Assembly (NCBI GenBank): GCA_045599005.1 | Contig: JAZRVF010000022.1 | Coordinates: forward strand, 62,001-126,000 | Source: Treponema_I sp045599005 | Lineage (GTDB): Bacteria > Spirochaetota > Spirochaetia > Treponematales > Treponemataceae | Length of the DNA stretch: 64,000 nucleotides | Direction of reading: 5' to 3' | Part shown: piece by piece, positions 8,409 through 17,203 of the stretch | How positions within the stretch are numbered: the stretch's first letter is position 1 | Layout: every line of letters begins with the position of its first letter | Position numbers and translations under genes: made by a program | The notes under the pieces: model-generated | Told to the model about the DNA's origin: nothing | Database searches by the model: none | The model's input: only the letters and a program-made list of their open reading frames with translations

Positions 8409-9461
8409 ATGGCAAAAAAAATGTCTTTAACACTCCGGAACATGTTTATTCCTTTTGTGATTGCAGTCATTGCTCTGGTTGTTCCAGGTATTCTGATTAA
8501 ATTCGGCGTGATCGATGCATATACGGCTCAGATTCTGACTCTGGGCGGCGTGAATGCGATCATGGCAATAAGCGTGAACATTGTATGCGGTATTACCGGT
8601 CAGCTTTCTCTGGGACAGGCCGGTCTTATGGCCGTAGGTGCCTATGCGTGTATCATTTTTTCTGAGAACGCCGCAATTCCTCTTGGATTCAGTATTATTC
8701 TCGCCGGCCTTCTTACTGCATTCGTCGGTTTCCTGATCGGTTTCCCCACACTTAAACTTACGGGAGACTATCTTGCGATTGTAACTCTTGGTTTCGGTGA
8801 GATCATCCGTGTTATTCTTGTGAACGCCCGCGGACTTACAGGCGGTGCAAACGGAAAGCGCTTTACAACCAATACTGCGGTGCTCATGTCCATTTTCCCG
8901 GAGATGCCCTGGTTCCTGGTGATCGGTGTGCTGATTGTTATAATCATCCTGCTGCAGAACTTCCTGCGTTCTTCATACGGACGTGCGATTCTTGCAGTCA
9001 GGGAAGATGAAATCGCAGCGAATTCAAACGGAATCAGTGTTTTCAAGTACAAGATGATCGGCTTTGTAATTGCATCTTTTGTGGCTGGAATCGGTGGTGC
9101 ACTTTATGCCCCCTTCATCGGCTTCATAAAACCGGAGCTTGCTTCCTACAACCGCAGTATTGATTACCTTATTTTCGTGGTTCTTGGCGGAATGGGTTCC
9201 ACAACGGGATCTGTCCTGGCGGCATTTGTTCTGACTGCTCTTCAGGAAATACTCCGCTTCCTCAAGGATTACCGCCTGCTGATTTATCCGCTGATGCTGA
9301 TTCTGGTAATGCTTTTCAGACCTCAGGGACTTTTGGGACTTAAAGAAGTTTCTTTTGTCCGCGCCTGGGATGAGTCTGTGGCTTTTGTGCAGAAAAAATT
9401 CGGAAGAAAAAAAGACAGAGCTGATTCTGCCGACAGTGGCAGAAAGGAGGCTGGAAAATGA
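8409..9461 (+). CDS. livM: Branched-chain amino acid ABC permease LivM
   Basis: 350-residue second permease of the Liv importer, with about ten helices. The ATG follows a strong AAGGAGGAA site and lies 10 bases after livH. Motifs include SLGQAGLMAVGAYA, LKLTGDYLAIVTLGFGEIIR and VVLGGMGSTTGSVLAA, typical of LivM. A charged C-terminal tail (KKFGRKKDRADS) follows the last helix. It overlaps livG by the four bases ATGA, indicating coupled translation. Confidence 0.93.
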   Translation: MAKKMSLTLRNMFIPFVIAVIALVVPGILIKFGVIDAYTAQILTLGGVNAIMAISVNIVCGITGQLSLGQAGLMAVGAYACIIFSENAAIPLGFSIILAGLLTAFVGFLIGFPTLKLTGDYLAIVTLGFGEIIRVILVNARGLTGGANGKRFTTNTAVLMSIFPEMPWFLVIGVLIVIIILLQNFLRSSYGRAILAVREDEIAANSNGISVFKYKMIGFVIASFVAGIGGALYAPFIGFIKPELASYNRSIDYLIFVVLGGMGSTTGSVLAAFVLTALQEILRFLKDYRLLIYPLMLILVMLFRPQGLLGLKEVSFVRAWDESVAFVQKKFGRKKDRADSADSGRKEAGK

Positions 9462-10258
9462 GTGAAAAAAAATCCCTGCTGTTGAAGGCTGACAATATTT
9501 CAATCGTTTTCGGTGGACTGCGTGCGGTAAGTGAGTTTTCCTGTGAACTTCACGAGGGTGAACTGGTGGGGCTCATCGGACCAAACGGTGCCGGTAAAAC
9601 TACTGTGTTCAACATGCTGTCTGGTGTTTATACTCCTACTTCCGGTGACATCACGTTCTGGGACAGAAAAGGACGTGTTCATCTGGTGGGGAAACGTTCG
9701 CCTGCGCAGCTGAACCGTATCGGTATTTCCCGCACTTTCCAGAACATACGTCTGTTCAACCAGCTGTCTGTTGCTGACAATGTGCGCATTGCCCTGCATA
9801 ACCAGCGCATCTCAAATCCTCTGGACGTGCTTTTCCGCACTCCAAGATTCCGGCGTGATGAGGAATCCATGACTCAGCGAGTGGAAGAACTGCTGGAACT
9901 GTTCAAAATTGATGATGTTAAAGATGAAATGGCAAAGAATCTGCCATACGGAAAACAGCGCAAACTGGAGATTGTCCGCGCTTTGGCCGCAAATCCCAGT
10001 CTTCTGCTTCTTGATGAGCCGGCTGCAGGTATGAATCCCCAGGAAACTGACGAACTTATGCAGCTTATTGCATTTATCCGCAAAAAATTCAACCTGACAA
10101 TTCTGCTTATTGAGCATGACATGCATCTTGTTATGGGAATCTGTGAGCGGCTGATGGTCCTGGACTACGGGCGGCTTATTGCCCAGGGAACGCCTGACGA
10201 GATCAAGTCAAATCCGGACGTAATCAAAGCTTATCTGGGCGGGGAGGTTCAGCTGTGA
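9458..10258 (+). CDS. livG: Branched-chain amino acid ABC ATPase LivG
   Basis: 266-residue ATP-binding subunit. Walker A is GPNGAGKTT, Walker B is LLLLDEPAAG, and the signature loop reads LPYGKQRKLEIVRAL, the LivG form (LSYGxQR) rather than LSGGQ. RTFQNIRLF and a closing IEHDMHLVMG are also typical. It overlaps livM by ATGA and livF by GTGA. Acts as a heterodimer with LivF on the cytoplasmic side of LivHM. Confidence 0.95.
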   Translation: MSEKKSLLLKADNISIVFGGLRAVSEFSCELHEGELVGLIGPNGAGKTTVFNMLSGVYTPTSGDITFWDRKGRVHLVGKRSPAQLNRIGISRTFQNIRLFNQLSVADNVRIALHNQRISNPLDVLFRTPRFRRDEESMTQRVEELLELFKIDDVKDEMAKNLPYGKQRKLEIVRALAANPSLLLLDEPAAGMNPQETDELMQLIAFIRKKFNLTILLIEHDMHLVMGICERLMVLDYGRLIAQGTPDEIKSNPDVIKAYLGGEVQL

Positions 10259-10971
10259 GTGATTTGATGTTGAACGTAGAAAATCTTACGGTGCATTATG
10301 GTGCAATCCAGGCTCTGGACGGGATTTCTTTTGATGTAAAACAGGGTGAGATCATCACATTGATCGGGTCAAACGGTGCAGGAAAAACTACCACTCTGCA
10401 TTCTTTGTCCAATATAATCAAGAAAACTTCAGGAACTGTGACTTTTGACGGGACTGACATTACGAATCTTAAGGCTGATTCTATTGTGAAGTCAGGACTT
10501 GTTCAGGTTCCGGAAGGACGCCGCATTTTTGCGAACATGACTGTAAAAGAAAACCTGGAAATGGGTGCTTTTCTGAGGACTGATAAAAACGGAATAAAAG
10601 ATGACATGAACATGGTTTATGACATGTTCCCGCGTCTGAAGGAACGTATCAGGCAGGTTGCAGGAACTCTTTCCGGTGGCGAGCAGCAGATGCTTGCAAT
10701 GGGCCGTGCTCTCATGTCAAAGCCAAGACTGCTTCTGCTGGATGAGCCTTCAATGGGGCTTGCGCCTATTCTTGTTGATGAGATTTTCTCAATCATTCAG
10801 AATATCAATGCTCAGGGTACAACGATTCTTCTTGTAGAACAGAATGCTTTCAAGGCACTGCTGATTGCGGACAGGGCTTACATTCTGGAAACTGGAAGGA
10901 TTATCAAGAGCGGGGTTGCGGCGGATCTGATCGCGGACCCGGATGTGAAAAAAGCATATCTCGGCGCTTAA
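10255..10971 (+). CDS. livF: Branched-chain amino acid ABC ATPase LivF
   Basis: 238-residue second ATPase of the Liv importer. GTG start behind GGGGAGG, overlapping the livG stop. Walker A GSNGAGKTT, signature LSGGEQQMLAMGRAL, Walker B LLLLDEPSMGLAP, and the characteristic VEQNAFKAL switch region. Last gene of the operon; the hairpin and tandem array at 10981-11391 follow. Confidence 0.95.
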   Translation: MSDLMLNVENLTVHYGAIQALDGISFDVKQGEIITLIGSNGAGKTTTLHSLSNIIKKTSGTVTFDGTDITNLKADSIVKSGLVQVPEGRRIFANMTVKENLEMGAFLRTDKNGIKDDMNMVYDMFPRLKERIRQVAGTLSGGEQQMLAMGRALMSKPRLLLLDEPSMGLAPILVDEIFSIIQNINAQGTTILLVEQNAFKALLIADRAYILETGRIIKSGVAADLIADPDVKKAYLGA

Positions 10972-10980
10972 CTCTGTACA

Positions 10981-11080
10981 TTAAAAAAAAGGGTTCCGAC
11001 CGGAACCCGAAAAAATCGCAGCTAGCGGATTCCCGCGTCGATTGCGATTTTTCGCGGAACCCGGTCTGCGCCCTTTTTTT
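10981..11080. terminator. Long bidirectional terminator hairpin behind livF
   Basis: The left arm (run of A, then GGGTTCCGACCGGAACCC and AAAAAATCGCA) is complementary, with internal variations, to the right arm ending at the T8 run near 11080. The tip carries GCTAGCG...CGCGTCGATT, also found in hairpin type A at 37.8-38.6 kb. The converging cyclase gene ends at 11392, so it can serve both strands. Confidence 0.6.
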
Positions 11081-11400
11081 TGTCCAGTGTTTGTGCCTTA
11101 CGCGAAAAAGCGACTTTCAGCAGTCTTTCCGCTCTGCCCGCGGGGCTGCAGTGTTTTAAAACGTGAGAATTTGTGCCTCTCGCGAGAAAGTTCGCGTCGA
11201 TTGCGATTTTTTGCGGAACCCGGTCTGCGCCCTTTTTTTTGTCCAGTGTTTGTGCCTTACGCGGGAAAGCGACTTTCAGCAGTCTTTCCGCTCTGCCCGC
11301 GGGGCTGCAGTGTTTTAAAACGTAAGAATTTGTGCCTCTCGCGAGAAAGTCCGCGTCGATTGCGATTTTTCGCGGAACCCGGTCTGCGTTTTTATTTTTT
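11035..11400. repeat. Tandem array, 159-bp unit, about 2.3 copies
   Basis: The sequence GCGTCGATTGCGATTTTT recurs at 11035, 11194 and 11353, exactly 159 bases apart, and the bases between are almost identical. Each unit ends in a right-arm terminator sequence (GCGGAACCCGGTCTGCG plus T run). Because 159 is divisible by three, one frame stays open (11042-11416) and would read as a 53-residue repeat, but I take this as non-coding: it has no ribosome site and consists of hairpin sequence. The array fills the whole gap between the convergent livF and cyclase genes. Confidence 0.85.
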
Positions 11401-13746
11401 TCCGATTACTTCGTAGATGTCCATCTTTTCGGATATTCCGCGAAGTTCTGTTCTGTCAACAAAACGGCACAGGAAACGGTCTTTTACCTGTTCGTAAGTA
11501 AAACTGCTGACCATCAGCGAAGTACCGTAGGTTTTGTTCAGGGGCTCAAGGCGGGATGCAATGTTCACATGTCTTCCGATTGCAGTGTATTCCATCCTTT
11601 CATCGGAACCGATGTTGCCTACAATAACTTCTCCAGAATTGATACCGATTCTTGTATGCAGCGGGTGATCAATCAGTTTTTCATTCATCAGTTCCTGATT
11701 CAGTTCTTCTTCTGACTTCAGCATCTCAAGTGCCGCCTCGCAGCATTTTTCCGCATTGTTTTCCATCGGCAGAGTATCCCCAAAAAAGCTCATGATCGCA
11801 TCGCCTTCAAATTTGTCAATCGTCCCGCCGAATTTACGGATAATCGGTGACATTTTGGAAAGATAACGGTTCAGAATCTTTACTAGAATCTCCGGGTCTG
11901 TGTGCTCGGTAAGCTGAGTAAAATCCTGTAAGTCTGTAAACATTATGGAAATGTTTTTGCGTTCTCCGTTCACACCGACTTTCTCAGGATGGGCAAGCAG
12001 ATTCTGGACAACATTCTCAGACAGATATCTTGAAAAAGCATCGTGGATCTGAACGTCACGGTTACGGAACTGCATGATCTCAAAGAACATGATTGATTCC
12101 ATTACAATTCTGGCAACTGGAACCATCAGTCTGATTTCTGCATTGGCGAAGAGCTCGTAAGAAGATTTCGAACATATATAAATGTAGCCGAAAAGTTCTC
12201 TTGATCTGAACAGAGGTACCGAGAAACCATGGACACCGTGGCTCATAAGAGCCTCAGCTTTCTGAGGTGCTATTTCCCGTTCTGCGATCATTGCCTTCAG
12301 GTGTTCCTGGTGAATCTTCTTGATGCCTGTTGAATGCTGGTAAATCACATGAGTCCGGTTTCCTTCTTTTTCGATGGCGCAGAAAGTTATGGAACCAGCA
12401 CTGATGTTTTTCTCGATCCAGGAGCTTGTTCTTCTGAAAATTGTGGTGCTGTCCGGACATAGGAAAATATTGCGTTCCAGTTCATCAAGCTTGCTCTGCA
12501 TCCTGTCAATCTTTGGACTCAGAAAATTGGAGATGACACGTTCCAGAAAAATGTACATCACTGGTGAAGCAGCTATCAGAATCCAGAAAACATTAGTGTT
12601 ACCGGGATTTAAAAGGGAAACGATCAGTATAAGAAGAACATCAAGAACAACAGTTGATGCACCTGACTCAATCTTTATGCAGACTGCGTCAGAATGGAGC
12701 ACAAACATCTGGATCAGTCCCAGGGAGACTGAAAGAGGAATCATCAGAAGCGGGATGATCGTGTAGAAAGTTTCCGTGTAACTGCCGACCCAGAGGCTTT
12801 CCGAAAGGCGGAGAATAAGGATTATTACAGTCGGAAGGACGCCGACGGAAAATCCCTGGATGAAGAATCGCAGCAGGATTGTGGATTGCTTCGGAGTTTT
12901 GAAAAGAAGAACTGTTACAGAGCAGGCAACCGCGAGAAAACACAGCATAAGGCTTGCATAAGCCATGAACATGAATGGTGAGCCGAAAATTGTATGGACA
13001 CGGGTAAGAATCAGAAGATATTTGATCACAAAAAAGGCGATCGGAATGAAACTTGAAATCCTTACAAAAGAAATCAGTTTTCTTTTCTGTCCGGCGACTT
13101 TCATGAAGTAAAGAAGACTCCAGACTGATGAACTTGCGCAGACGACTCCTGCAAAGTCAAAGAGAACCGTGTTCAGAACCGTGTACCAGTATGTATTCTG
13201 GGCGAAAGTGTAGGAATTGAAGATTGTGACTGCACCGCTGTAGCAGAAAATCAGGAAAGGCTCAAAATAAAAAGTTTCTTTTGTGAAAATCTCTGCAATA
13301 AGACTGATGATTATGAAGAGGAAAGTAGTAAGGATGACAATCAGCTGGTCTCCGGTGACATAAGAGATCTTCGCGAAAAAATTCTGGTTCCGGGTTATGC
13401 GGAAAAAATGAGTTTCCCCGTCGGAAGTCCGGATTGTATAATCAGTGTTGTTGCTGAATAATTTTGAATACATCCGGTAGATGTTTTCTGTTGTCGAGTT
13501 GCTCCAGTCCGCGATGAATCTGACGGCATCAGTATCGTTGATTCCTGTGATGTACTGTCCGGGCCGGAGTCCTGACTTCTGAGCCGGTGAATTGGGATTG
13601 ACCAGTTCGATCAGGAAGCCTTCATCCTGGGATGAGATGCGCATTCCTGTAAGGCTGTAGGGCTGGTTTATATAAAGGGCAAACTGTGCGAATGAGATAA
13701 CAAGCACGACAATGCCGACTGTAAATGACAATTTGAAGTGGCGCAT
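11392..13746 (-). CDS. Membrane-bound class III adenylate cyclase with PDZ domain
   Basis: 784 residues. After an N-terminal anchor (about 8-28) comes an exported PDZ-like domain (about 35-115; NPNSPAQKSGLRPGQYI), then seven or so helices (about 130-415), a GAF-like region (about 430-570), and a class III cyclase domain (599-784). Catalytic residues appear complete: metal aspartates D605 (FTDLQDFT) and D649 (KFEGD), adenine-selecting K645 and T721, and transition-state N728 and R732 (VNIASR). The Lys/Thr pair points to ATP, so cAMP is the likely product. Candidate promoter TTGTAC-N16-TAAAAT with a few bases of leader and no ribosome site. The ligand of the PDZ/7TM part is unknown. Confidence 0.85.
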   Translation of the reverse strand: MRHFKLSFTVGIVVLVISFAQFALYINQPYSLTGMRISSQDEGFLIELVNPNSPAQKSGLRPGQYITGINDTDAVRFIADWSNSTTENIYRMYSKLFSNNTDYTIRTSDGETHFFRITRNQNFFAKISYVTGDQLIVILTTFLFIIISLIAEIFTKETFYFEPFLIFCYSGAVTIFNSYTFAQNTYWYTVLNTVLFDFAGVVCASSSVWSLLYFMKVAGQKRKLISFVRISSFIPIAFFVIKYLLILTRVHTIFGSPFMFMAYASLMLCFLAVACSVTVLLFKTPKQSTILLRFFIQGFSVGVLPTVIILILRLSESLWVGSYTETFYTIIPLLMIPLSVSLGLIQMFVLHSDAVCIKIESGASTVVLDVLLILIVSLLNPGNTNVFWILIAASPVMYIFLERVISNFLSPKIDRMQSKLDELERNIFLCPDSTTIFRRTSSWIEKNISAGSITFCAIEKEGNRTHVIYQHSTGIKKIHQEHLKAMIAEREIAPQKAEALMSHGVHGFSVPLFRSRELFGYIYICSKSSYELFANAEIRLMVPVARIVMESIMFFEIMQFRNRDVQIHDAFSRYLSENVVQNLLAHPEKVGVNGERKNISIMFTDLQDFTQLTEHTDPEILVKILNRYLSKMSPIIRKFGGTIDKFEGDAIMSFFGDTLPMENNAEKCCEAALEMLKSEEELNQELMNEKLIDHPLHTRIGINSGEVIVGNIGSDERMEYTAIGRHVNIASRLEPLNKTYGTSLMVSSFTYEQVKDRFLCRFVDRTELRGISEKMDIYEVIGKK

Positions 13747-14086
13747 ATTTAAGGATAATTTTAGTGGATTTTAATTTTTGTACAAGTGTAGAAATGGTAA
13801 AAAAAGTGTGTTTTTTTTTGATTTCTTTACATAAGATTTGTTACAAAAAAATATTTTTTCCGATAAAATTGGTGTATACTGAAAAGGGTTTTTATGGACT
13901 CTTTTGTTTAGGGTCTGATTACTTCGGGTATGTGTAAAAAATTACGGATTCGCTTAAAATATTGCAAATAAACCGATTTACTGCACTCGAAAAAAATTGA
14001 CTTCTAGTCTAAACTGCAATAGAGTAAAGAAGGCTGAATAATTTTTTCAGTTTTTTCAAGTTTTTTATTGCAAAAAGGATTCAATC
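13747..14086. other. AT-rich divergent intergenic region
   Basis: 340 bases between the divergent cyclase and EAL genes. It holds many A and T runs and the promoters for both genes. I see no additional gene, RNA or strong hairpin. Confidence 0.6.
13997..14025 (+). promoter_or_regulatory. Candidate promoter of the EAL gene
   Basis: TTGACT (13997-14002), 17-base spacer, TAGAGT (14020-14025). It lies about 60 bases before the start codon of the EAL gene. Confidence 0.45.
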
Positions 14087-15460
14087 TTGGTGACAGATAT
14101 AATATTGTGCGTAGTTATAGGAGTTTTGCTTACATCCCTCATCATCTTTGCAGTTCTTTTCAACCGCTGGAAGACAGACCTTAAAAACGAGAAAAAGGCA
14201 TTGGAATACGATGCTCTTACCGGCCTTTATTCTGAACTTGGATTCACCAATCACGCAAAAGAAATCCTTAAGAAACACCCTGATGAAGATTACTTCATTC
14301 TTGATATGGACATTGACAACTTCAGCTTTTTCCGCAGCGCATACGGGTATGAGCGTTCTGACCAGCTTCTGCGCCATATCGGTGCATTGCTTTTTGACAT
14401 GTGCGGACCCAACGAGATTGTTGCCCACCTGAGACACGACCATTTTGTCATGATGGTGCAGGGAATTGCTGATGAACAGAAAAGTGAGATTGAGGAGCGT
14501 TTCAAGACTTTTATGTCCACAATGGTGGACAAAGTTGTGCTTGCCCATTTCGGTGCCTATCAGATAACAGACCGTTCCGAAAATATCGAGGACATGTGCA
14601 TAAAAGCCAGTCTCGCACGGCGCGAGATAAAGGGCAAACGTTTGGAGATCATGCGGCTTTACGATAATCCGCTTCTGGAACAGCATGATATGGAAGCCCA
14701 GCTTTCATCCCGCTTTGAGAATGCGCTTCGGAACAATGAATTCGAAGTTTTCTTCCAGCCCAAATATGATACAGTCACTGAAAAAATCGCAGGTGCGGAA
14801 GCTCTTGTGCGCTGGCGTCAGGAAGATGGTTCAATGCTTTCTCCGGCTGAATTCATTCCGGTTTTCGAACACAACGGACTGATTACTTTCCTTGATTTTT
14901 TTGTGTATGAAAAAGTCTGCAAAATCATTCATGACATGATTATCTGCAATGTGCCTGTTGTTCCGATCTCTGTGAATTTCTCACGGGTCAATCTGTATGA
15001 CGCTTCTTTCAGTCGGCGCGTTCTGGACATTTCCCGAAAGTACGGTGTTCCCCAGTCCCTGATTGAGGTTGAACTGACAGAATCTGTAATGTTTGAGGAC
15101 GAAAACCTGCTTATTGACATCACCAGACAGCTTCATCAGGAAGGTTTCCGCGTAAGTATCGATGATTTCGGAAAAGGTTATTCTTCCCTGAGTCTGATCC
15201 AGAAAAACAGTTTTGATGTGGTAAAGATTGATCAGGCTTTCCTTGAGCATACAGAAGACGGAAAGGGAACTTCTGCGGCAATTCTTAAAAGCATTTTCTC
15301 ACTTGCAAAAGACCTGCACCTTGAGACTGTGGCGGAAGGTGTTGAAGACAAATCCCAGCTTCCATTCCTCCGGGATTCCGGCTGCAGTCTGATCCAGGGG
15401 TTCTGTTTCTCAAAACCTGTGGAGGATTCAACTTTCAGACGCATGCTTGTTGAGAACTGA
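14087..15460 (+). CDS. c-di-GMP phosphodiesterase (EAL) with degenerate GGDEF domain
   Basis: 457 residues: one N-terminal helix (about 4-26), a GGDEF-like domain whose signature is degraded to RHDHF, then a full EAL domain (about 205-455). EAL catalytic motifs are intact: AEALVRW, the SVNFSR asparagine, ELTES, IDDFGKGYSS, VKID, ETVAEGVE and QGFCFSKP. It should hydrolyse c-di-GMP at the inner membrane, with the GGDEF part at most regulatory. The start is TTG at 14087 or GTG at 14090, behind AGGA. Its 3' end overlaps the convergent FAD oxidoreductase gene by 33 bases. Confidence 0.9.
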   Translation: MVTDIILCVVIGVLLTSLIIFAVLFNRWKTDLKNEKKALEYDALTGLYSELGFTNHAKEILKKHPDEDYFILDMDIDNFSFFRSAYGYERSDQLLRHIGALLFDMCGPNEIVAHLRHDHFVMMVQGIADEQKSEIEERFKTFMSTMVDKVVLAHFGAYQITDRSENIEDMCIKASLARREIKGKRLEIMRLYDNPLLEQHDMEAQLSSRFENALRNNEFEVFFQPKYDTVTEKIAGAEALVRWRQEDGSMLSPAEFIPVFEHNGLITFLDFFVYEKVCKIIHDMIICNVPVVPISVNFSRVNLYDASFSRRVLDISRKYGVPQSLIEVELTESVMFEDENLLIDITRQLHQEGFRVSIDDFGKGYSSLSLIQKNSFDVVKIDQAFLEHTEDGKGTSAAILKSIFSLAKDLHLETVAEGVEDKSQLPFLRDSGCSLIQGFCFSKPVEDSTFRRMLVEN

Positions 15461-17095
15461 GGCAACTGCCAGAGCTGATTTTTCTCCGTCCATTGCTGAC
15501 GAAACGATTCCTCCTGCATAACCGGCGCCTTCTCCTGCCGGAAAAAGTCCTTTTATCGCATCACTCTCAAGGGTTTCCGGATTGCGCAGAATTCTTACCG
15601 GTGTTGAAGTGCGTGTCTCTGGCGCAATAAGAAGCGCGTCAGGGGAAATAAAGCCTTTCATCTGATTATTGAAAATTTTGAAAGCGGCCTTCAGCCGATC
15701 TGTGATGAAAGCAGGAAGAACTGTTCGCATGTCCACAGAGGCAAGGGGTGCAGTGTAGGAAGTGGGCGGAAGTGTGTCCGAAATGGTGTCATTCATGAAA
15801 TCAGAAAGGCGCTGGGCTGGTGCAGTCTGGGGATTTGTCGCAGTGTCTCCTGTTGCTTCCGCGGCTGCCATTGCGGCCTGTCTCCTGGCTTTCTCTTCAA
15901 TCTCCGTCCTGAAGTTAAGTCCGTCTATTCCTGCTGTTGCGCCATAATCTTCAGGCCGTGTCTCCACAACAATCGCAGCGTTTGAAAAGCGTCCTCCGCG
16001 GCTTGAAGGCGACATTCCGTTCACGACAATGCCGTCCTGCTCAGAAGCAGAAGGAACTACCAGCCCGCCTGGGCACATGCAGAAAGAGTAGACACCGCGT
16101 CCATCAACCTGTGCAGTCAGTCTGTATTCCGCCGCACCAAGACTGCCCTTGTTCTGCGCGCCATGGAGCTGGATGCTGTCAATCAGCTGGCGGGGATGTT
16201 CAACCCGGAGTCCTGCGGCGAAAGTTTTTGCCTCAAGGGCAGAGGGCTGGATATTATTGATGATGCGGTAAATTTCCTTTGAGGAATGGCCTGTTGCCAG
16301 AATCACCGCTTTTGCCCGGAATTCTGACACGGCACCGGAAACAGTGTCTCTGACCCGCACACCGGTCACAGTTTTTACACTCTGCTTTGCTGTTGAATCA
16401 CATGTGTCTGTAATCAGGTCTGTGACGCAGGCATTGAAGTGAACCTCACCGCCAAAACCGGTGATTGTCCTGTTGATGGCATTGATTATTTCCGGGAGTC
16501 TGTCACTGCCTATATGGGGATGTGCATCAGTCATTATGCGCGGATCAGCACCGTGGCGCACAAGAATGGCAAGAATGCGGGGAATGTTGCCCCTTTTGTT
16601 GGAACGGGAATAAAGTTTGCCGTCGGAGAAAGTTCCGGCGCCGCCCTCACCGAAACAGTAATTGGAGTGAGGATTGACGATTCCTTTTGTGGAAATGGCG
16701 GCGATATCTCTTTTGCGGGTGTGTGCGTCCGGGCCCTGTTCAAGTACAACAGGCTTCAGTCCCTGTTCAAGAAGTGTGAGTGCAGCAAAAAGGCCTGCGG
16801 GACCGTTCCCCACAATTATGACCGGCTCTGCGTCAGAAACTTTCTTCCATGCGGGTTTGTAGGCATCGATGTTTTCGTCCGCCGGTGTGCCTTCCGTACA
16901 GAGATCGTAACGCAGATGAAGTTTCACCTGCTTTTTGCGTGCGTCCACGGATTTTTTGCGGAACACAAAAGCGGTTATATCCTGGACACGGATTTTTATA
17001 TGCTGCCTGGCAAGTTCTGCTGTCGCACGTTTTTTCAGCTGTTCTTCAGAAAGGTTTTCATCGGGGAGGACTGTAATCAGGACGCTGTACTTCAT
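15428..17095 (-). CDS. FAD-dependent oxidoreductase, COG2509-like
   Basis: 555-residue flavoprotein. A family-typical N-terminal domain (about 1-90) precedes the Rossmann dinucleotide motif VIIVGNGPAGLFAALTLLEQG (about residue 95). Other features are NYCFGEGGAGTFSDGKLYSR, ILATGHSSKEIY, and a C-terminal FAD contact FPAGEGAGYAGGI. Members are annotated as uncharacterised FAD-dependent dehydrogenases, and the substrate is not known. A TGATATAGT extended -10 sits 5 bases before the ATG with no ribosome site, so the mRNA is probably leaderless. The last 33 bases overlap the opposing EAL gene. Confidence 0.85.
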   Translation of the reverse strand: MKYSVLITVLPDENLSEEQLKKRATAELARQHIKIRVQDITAFVFRKKSVDARKKQVKLHLRYDLCTEGTPADENIDAYKPAWKKVSDAEPVIIVGNGPAGLFAALTLLEQGLKPVVLEQGPDAHTRKRDIAAISTKGIVNPHSNYCFGEGGAGTFSDGKLYSRSNKRGNIPRILAILVRHGADPRIMTDAHPHIGSDRLPEIINAINRTITGFGGEVHFNACVTDLITDTCDSTAKQSVKTVTGVRVRDTVSGAVSEFRAKAVILATGHSSKEIYRIINNIQPSALEAKTFAAGLRVEHPRQLIDSIQLHGAQNKGSLGAAEYRLTAQVDGRGVYSFCMCPGGLVVPSASEQDGIVVNGMSPSSRGGRFSNAAIVVETRPEDYGATAGIDGLNFRTEIEEKARRQAAMAAAEATGDTATNPQTAPAQRLSDFMNDTISDTLPPTSYTAPLASVDMRTVLPAFITDRLKAAFKIFNNQMKGFISPDALLIAPETRTSTPVRILRNPETLESDAIKGLFPAGEGAGYAGGIVSSAMDGEKSALAVASVLNKHASES

Positions 17096-17100
17096 GCCGT

Positions 17101-17106
17101 ACTATA
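17101..17106 (-). promoter_or_regulatory. -10 box of the FAD oxidoreductase gene, abutting the start codon
   Basis: On the minus strand TGA-TATAGT is followed by five bases and the ATG. Transcription would start at or inside the start codon. Confidence 0.5.
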
Positions 17107-17168
17107 TCATGTGAAAGGGCAGAAAGGCAAACATGAAGCGCAGAACTGAAGGATTAAAAAGACAGGGA

Positions 17169-17197
17169 ATGACAATCAGTGTGCTTTGTTGTAATAT
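17169..17197 (+). promoter_or_regulatory. Candidate pepF promoter
   Basis: ATGACA (17169-17174), 17 bases, TAATAT (17192-17197), then six bases to the pepF ATG at 17204, which would therefore be close to the first base of the mRNA. Confidence 0.45.
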
Positions 17198-17203
17198 GGA
17201 AGC

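Noticed and set aside
11042..11416. Open frame of 124 codons with a 53-residue repeat
   Set aside because: It is the translation of the 159-bp terminator-derived array; no ribosome site, and the period only happens to be a multiple of three.
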